A DNA stretch of 64,000 nt from Bacteroidota bacterium (GTDB taxonomy: Bacteria > Bacteroidota > Bacteroidia > Sphingobacteriales > Sphingobacteriaceae): positions 1 through 64,000 of the forward strand of contig JABDHD010000002.1 of NCBI GenBank assembly GCA_013285685.1, written 5' to 3'. The position numbers were made by a program, and so were the translations under genes. Of the stretch, positions 59,865-64,000 are shown piece after piece. Every line of letters starts with the position of its first letter. Within the stretch, counting starts at the first letter, position 1. Below the pieces are notes generated by a model. It was not told the origin of the DNA, searched no databases, and saw only the letters and a program-made list of their open reading frames with translations.

Positions 59865-60774
59865 TTTATTTGGTAAGATGAGACATCCGGAAATAAACAC
59901 AGCACGTAAAAGTAAAGCCGTGATGTTAACAGTATTTATTTTAACGCTTATTTTACTTGCATTTGGTGCATTTGCGGCTTATGCGCAAAGCAAAAACACC
60001 GAAAAGCCATTTGTGCTGGGTAAAATTATCACCATGCACTCGAGTGAACTGAACGAAGACCGCATACTCAATATTTACTTGCCGGATGGCTACGATCCGG
60101 ACGATACTGCCCGTTACCCGGTGATTTACCTGTTGGATGGCGGCGCCGACGAAGATTTTATTCATATCGTAGGCCTGGTGCAGTTTAACAGCTTTGAGTG
60201 GATAAACCGATTGCCAAAAACCATTGTTGTAGGCATTGCCAATGTTGACCGCAGGCGCGATTTTACCTACCCCACTACGCTGCCTGAGGATAAAGCCGCC
60301 TACCCTACCAGCGGCCATTCCGATAAATTCATAGCCTTTTTAGGGAAAGAACTAATTCCCTTTATCGACAAAAAATACAAAACAACCGCCGCTAAAACCA
60401 TTATTGGCGAATCGCTCGGCGGTGTCTTGGTTACTGAAATAGTATTAAAGCGGCCATCGCTCTTTACGCAATATATTATTGTAAGCCCAAGTTTATGGTG
60501 GGATAACGGATCACTGCTAAAACTCAACCAGGTAAGCCCAGCAGCACCCATCAAGGTGTATGTCGGCGTTGGTAAGGAAGGCGTTTGGCCAGCGAAGGTG
60601 CCACATGTAATGGAAGATGACGCCAGGCTGCTTGCCGATAAGTTGAAATCATCAGAAAACAAACAGGTGGAGGTTTTTTTTGACTACCTGCCGAAGGAAA
60701 ATCATGCCACAATAAGCCACCAGGCGGTCTTTAATGCATTCCGGTTGTTGTACCCGGGTAAAGAATCGCAATGA
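59848..60774 (+). CDS. Secreted Esterase_D-type hydrolase
   Basis: 308 residues. The ATG at 59848 has AAGGAGG 9 nt upstream, but this also codes for the previous protein's end, so the later ATG at 59878 remains possible. A signal peptide is present from either start. The fold has the nucleophile in IIGESLGGVLVTEIVL, ILDEVxxx acid positions less clear, and a C-terminal KENHATISHQAVFNAF His. Similar to enterochelin esterase and siderophore or feruloyl esterases. It overlaps the previous gene by 17 bp. Confidence 0.85.
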   Translation: MGIPINLFGKMRHPEINTARKSKAVMLTVFILTLILLAFGAFAAYAQSKNTEKPFVLGKIITMHSSELNEDRILNIYLPDGYDPDDTARYPVIYLLDGGADEDFIHIVGLVQFNSFEWINRLPKTIVVGIANVDRRRDFTYPTTLPEDKAAYPTSGHSDKFIAFLGKELIPFIDKKYKTTAAKTIIGESLGGVLVTEIVLKRPSLFTQYIIVSPSLWWDNGSLLKLNQVSPAAPIKVYVGVGKEGVWPAKVPHVMEDDARLLADKLKSSENKQVEVFFDYLPKENHATISHQAVFNAFRLLYPGKESQ

Positions 60775-60787
60775 TTTTTTTGAAAAG

Positions 60788-60832
60788 ACCAGATTTGACT
60801 TTCGACTCAAGACTTTAGACTTAAGACTTGGC
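60788..60832. repeat. AGACTTTAGACTT word repeats
   Basis: gactttcgactcaagacttt and agacttaagacttggct: tandem GACTT words between the esterase and the EVE gene. Confidence 0.5.
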
Positions 60833-60833
60833 T

Positions 60834-61238
60834 CTACCGGCTCATCTCCAGTATCTTATCAAACTCCGCAGGCTTAACCGCGCTTACCGATAAACGGCCC
60901 AGGCGCACCAGTTCCAAATCCTTTAAAAAAGGTTCGGCCTTCACCTGTGCCAGTGTTACCGGGTTTTTCAGCGGCTCAACCGGCGAAAGTTCTACCACTA
61001 CCCAGTTGGTATCATCGGTGGTCGGGTCCTGGTAAGCCTCTTTTACTACCTTGGCAATGCCGACGATCTCTTTGCCCTCATTGCTATGGTAAAAAAACAC
61101 CAGGTCGCCTTCCTTCATGGCGCGCATGTTGTTGCGGGCGGCGTAATTGCGTACGCCATCCCAAAAGGTGCGGCCATCTTTATTAAATTTTTCCCAGCTA
61201 TATTTTTCGGGTTCTGATTTTACGAGCCAATATTGCAT
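60834..61238 (-). CDS. EVE domain protein
   Basis: 134 residues, MQYWLVKSEPEKYSWEKFNK, TFWDGVRNYAARNNMRAMKE then GDLVFFYHSNEGKEIVGIAK. EVE domains are PUA-like and read modified bases; free-standing EVE proteins occur widely. It is convergent with the esterase gene. Confidence 0.92.
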   Translation of the reverse strand: MQYWLVKSEPEKYSWEKFNKDGRTFWDGVRNYAARNNMRAMKEGDLVFFYHSNEGKEIVGIAKVVKEAYQDPTTDDTNWVVVELSPVEPLKNPVTLAQVKAEPFLKDLELVRLGRLSVSAVKPAEFDKILEMSR

Positions 61239-61371
61239 AATCGTAGGTTTTTGCCAAAGGTAAAGATTTTGGAAGAATTGATTAGCCGTCAGAATTAGAT
61301 GAGCTGAATATTTTGTTTAAATTAACGGTTAATATATTTTTATCATCTCAATCTCTATTAGCCACCATCTA

Positions 61372-61833
61372 ATGGCAAAACCCGCCAAAAGCACAATGAA
61401 GGTCCTGCGCTGGATATTCGGCATACCGCTGGCTTTTGCCATTACCGTTGGTGAGTTGATGCTGATTTCCCGGCAAGGCAGCCTGGAGCTATATTTTCAC
61501 AATTACTATATGTACATGGCGGTTACCGAGTTCGAAATTGCCTTCTCATTTGCCCTACCCATATTTTTAAGCAGCCTGTTTGCGCCCAGCCCAAAAAAAT
61601 ATGCGGCGTTGATCGGTGTAGTCATCGTGACGGCTTTTATCGTTGTGGTGTTATATTACATTTTCATCTCTTCGCCCCAGGACTTCTTTAATTCGTTCAC
61701 AGTTAACAATATCGCTGCCTATATAGGATTCTTTGCCGGCGGGTCTATCGGTTTCGGCATCAGTTATGCCGTTTTCAAAAACAAAGGCTGGAACCGCGAA
61801 TCAGTAGTGCCGGAAATTCAGGAAGAATATTAA
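61372..61833 (+). CDS. Four-helix membrane protein, first of a tandem pair
   Basis: 153 residues with four transmembrane helices (about 15-35, 55-75, 83-105 and 120-140). The opening MAKPAKSTMKVLRWIFGIPL and the PSPKKYAALIGVVIVTAFIV block recur in the next gene. Function unknown; likely a recent duplication product. Confidence 0.78.
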   Translation: MAKPAKSTMKVLRWIFGIPLAFAITVGELMLISRQGSLELYFHNYYMYMAVTEFEIAFSFALPIFLSSLFAPSPKKYAALIGVVIVTAFIVVVLYYIFISSPQDFFNSFTVNNIAAYIGFFAGGSIGFGISYAVFKNKGWNRESVVPEIQEEY

Positions 61834-61876
61834 ATTCGATTTTACAACCAAAGCACGCTATTCAGAATAATAACCC

Positions 61877-62335
61877 ATGCCAAAACCTGCCGGAAAAACG
61901 ATGAATGTATTGCGCTGGATATTTGGCATACCGCTGGCATTTGCGGTGGCGTTCGGGTTGCTTTACGTTTTGGTTACCTTTGATACCGACCCGCCCGGTT
62001 ATAGCTTTTCATTCTCTTTCGCTTTCCGCGTCTTCGAGATTATTATCATTTTCAGCGTTCCGGTTTTTTTGAGCTGCCTGTTTACGCCAAGCCCCAAAAA
62101 GTACGCAGCGTTAATTTCGGTGTCACTTATTACGTTGGCCATCGTTGCTCTCTTTATCTATCTGTTTATCGCCAATCCTCCAAATCATTCCGCGGAACAG
62201 GCTGTTTCTGTATTAGGCAAGTATATGATCCTTATCGCCGGTCCATCCATCGGATTTGCTGTCAGTTACAATGTTTTTAAAAATAAAGGTTGGGAAAAGA
62301 AATCAAAGGATTTCGATATGGACGAGTTTGATTGA
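61877..62335 (+). CDS. Four-helix membrane protein, second of a tandem pair
   Basis: 152 residues, MPKPAGKTMNVLRWIFGIPL and SPKKYAALISVSLITLAIVA, then the VFKNKGW motif near the C-terminus, all shared with the 61372 gene. It starts 43 bp after it. Membrane topology as its partner. Confidence 0.78.
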   Translation: MPKPAGKTMNVLRWIFGIPLAFAVAFGLLYVLVTFDTDPPGYSFSFSFAFRVFEIIIIFSVPVFLSCLFTPSPKKYAALISVSLITLAIVALFIYLFIANPPNHSAEQAVSVLGKYMILIAGPSIGFAVSYNVFKNKGWEKKSKDFDMDEFD

Positions 62336-62373
62336 TCCTGTAACGCCACGCCTTTGGAATTGATTGACGTTTA

Positions 62374-62835
62374 TTACATGGTGTAACTCGTAATGAATTG
62401 CCCTTCGGTAATTTGCCGTGAAACATTCAGCGAATCAACGCCAGTGAATTGAAATGTACCCTCAATTACAGCAGGAGTAAATTCAGTTATTATAACACTT
62501 CCTGATATGCTTACATAACTATCCGGCCCATTAGCGCCGGTTTGAAAAGATAGTGATGCGTTACCACCCGATAAATCAAATGTGCCAACATGCACATCGG
62601 TAAGGACCAAATTCACATACGAGTAGCTGCCGAATGCGCCCCCAATCGACATAGTGTTTTGTATTTTATTGTAAACAGCGTTGGCAACTGTACTGGTATA
62701 AAGGTATCCGCCGAACTTCAATGAGATATTTGTTGCAGTAATTTGAGGATCAGAGATGGCATTATTTTTTAGACAGGAATTGAACAATAATAGACATGCC
62801 ACAAGCGTCAACAATGTGCAGCTTTTCTGTTTCAT
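62374..62835 (-). CDS. DUF6252-like lipoprotein, paralogue
   Basis: 153 residues; lipoprotein signal with LLLFNSC, then ISLKFGGYLYTSTVANAVYN and VIIEF-type strands (SGSVIITEFTPAVIEGTFQF). Same layout as 44779-45234 (LKFxGxxYxTS start and a GTFxFTGxD end). Unknown role. Confidence 0.8.
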   Translation of the reverse strand: MKQKSCTLLTLVACLLLFNSCLKNNAISDPQITATNISLKFGGYLYTSTVANAVYNKIQNTMSIGGAFGSYSYVNLVLTDVHVGTFDLSGGNASLSFQTGANGPDSYVSISGSVIITEFTPAVIEGTFQFTGVDSLNVSRQITEGQFITSYTM

Positions 62836-62986
62836 TTTGAAAACAATTGAGATGCAATATGCTAACTATAACGTGTATCAAATAGGTGAAACAAACCAAA
62901 CTGCGGTGAAAAATTATTTTCAATTTTCCGAAAACGGGGCGTTGTACAAACCGGCAATCTTCAACTATCTGTACGTTTTCATATCC

Positions 62987-64000
62987 TTACATCTTCATTT
63001 TAACCTTGATCTGCCCGGTAGATAGCGTCCGCACGATCAATTTTTCAGCAGTCGGGTAAATTTGCATAATATCAAGGTTGCTTATGGTCACATCTGAGTG
63101 GATGCCATTATCGAAGGTGCGGCTCATCTGGCTTTCGATGTTCTTTTTACTGTCTGCAATAAATTTTGAGCAATTATACATCGATCGTTTTTTGATTGCT
63201 TCGGTTATGGCGCCGTTAAACATCCATTTGGCCGTTTTTAGCATCCAGGCGCGTGTTTGCAGGTCGAAAGTCAGATCGGGGAACGAAAGTTCATGCGTGG
63301 CGGTATCATAGGTGGGTGTACCCACCAGGTAAATAACGCCGCTCGCTGTCCCGCTGAATTCCACCATCATCGCTATTTTGCTTCCGATACCATAAATTTT
63401 CACACTCTGCACGTCAAATTCGTTGCCGGCTACCTTAACGCCCTGGCCGGCCACCTGCTGGCTTACAACGCTGGTGAGGTGGTCGTAATTCTCAAGCAGG
63501 TCCAGGTAAATATTAAAGCCGTTTGCCGGTGCATAATTGCTTAACGGAGGCAGCTGCGTTGCAGGCTGCTGTGCGCTCACCAGGGTTACTACCGGCTTCG
63601 CGGTTAAACCTACCGAAAAATTCAGCACCGACCCGTTCAGGCTGAAACTGCTGAGGCACACCGATTGCGGGTTGATATTCAAAAACCCAACGTCGCCGAC
63701 TTTATACTCTTCCGACATGTTTTTCCACAACTGGTCAAACATGGGTTTCAGGCTGAAGGCAGCTATTTTGGTGTCAACCTGGCCGCCCAGGTTGTTTAAA
63801 GGGCCTTTCAGGTAGCCAACCAGCCGGTCGGTTACGTCGATGTTCCCAAAAATAATGTTGCAACGGTCTATCGGTTTCGGATCAGGGTATAAAACTGTTT
63901 TTGATTTCAAATGATAATTCGGCAGCACGCTGATGGTTGATTGATAAGCAATTTCCATCCTGCGCGGCGGTTCGCCACCCATACCGCATTGCGCCGACAA
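62987..64000 (-). CDS. DUF4403 family protein (5' end beyond the window)
   Basis: 337 residues are visible, with the frame open at the right edge so the N-terminus is missing. Two related lipocalin/StART-like beta units are seen (DRCNIIFGNIDVTDRLVGYL and VKIYGIGSKIAMMVEFSGTA). DUF4403 proteins are envelope proteins of unknown role in Bacteroidota. The last residues are basic, IKVKMKM. Confidence 0.8.
   Translation of the reverse strand: MSAQCGMGGEPPRRMEIAYQSTISVLPNYHLKSKTVLYPDPKPIDRCNIIFGNIDVTDRLVGYLKGPLNNLGGQVDTKIAAFSLKPMFDQLWKNMSEEYKVGDVGFLNINPQSVCLSSFSLNGSVLNFSVGLTAKPVVTLVSAQQPATQLPPLSNYAPANGFNIYLDLLENYDHLTSVVSQQVAGQGVKVAGNEFDVQSVKIYGIGSKIAMMVEFSGTASGVIYLVGTPTYDTATHELSFPDLTFDLQTRAWMLKTAKWMFNGAITEAIKKRSMYNCSKFIADSKKNIESQMSRTFDNGIHSDVTISNLDIMQIYPTAEKLIVRTLSTGQIKVKMKM

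Overview
This 64 kb window is chromosomal DNA of a Bacteroidota bacterium. It most resembles Sphingobacteriaceae (Mucilaginibacter or Pedobacter type); that genus-level guess is inference from protein and repeat style, not from a marker tree. The direct signs are Bacteroidota promoter elements (TTTG, 18-20 nt, TAnnTTTG), general lack of Shine-Dalgarno sequences, many SCxx lipoproteins, an OlsF-type fused aminolipid synthase, and the tRNA-tuf-secE-nusG order.

Region by region: (1) 1-5.1 kb, minus strand, is the translation core: tRNA-Thr(UGU)-Tyr-Gly-Thr(GGU)-tuf-tRNA-Trp-secE-nusG, then a GxxExxY gene in its own flanking repeats, hpf, xerC and rpsU. (2) 5.1-10.2 kb has a ParE-like toxin pair, an acyl-CoA dehydrogenase, an acetyltransferase, apt and a ComEA-like protein. 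(3) 10.3-23.3 kb holds the OlsF-like synthase, rny, a 6S-like RNA, zapA, a ZapB-like coiled coil, pheT, radC and glyS. (4) 23.3-32 kb holds dnaE and a DPP IV peptidase, separated by a fossil tandem duplication and an orphan higA. (5) 32-41 kb is accessory: a stand-alone contractile-injection tape-measure-type domain, a peptidase E-like protein, a divergent HxlR regulator with a perfect operator and a small oxidoreductase/ACP-like cluster, then a GlxA-type regulator next to an unusual GAPDH. (6) 41.3-44.3 kb is mobile or repeat rich: dispersed palindromic repeats, an ORF-less group II intron and a RecA-like ATPase whose C-terminus is made of word repeats. (7) 44.3-64 kb is a mosaic of small soluble and secreted proteins: a duplicated ArsR/SRPBCC/DHFR-like/VOC block with one decayed ArsR, esterases, a class C beta-lactamase-like hydrolase, a polysaccharide-related pair, and a DUF4403 gene cut by the window end.

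The housekeeping genes work together in translation (EF-Tu, tRNAs, bS21, HPF, PheT, GlyS), RNA turnover and polymerase control (RNase Y, 6S-like RNA, NusG), division (ZapA) and replication (DnaE, XerC).

The most striking global feature is the intergenic DNA. Many gaps are imperfect dyads built from repeated 7-12 nt words (TTAGTGA, TTCGGAT, CAGTTGGCAGT, CACAGAG, AGACTT and others). One such word set has entered a coding frame, and one CACAGAG-like dyad resembles the flanks of the GxxExxY gene.
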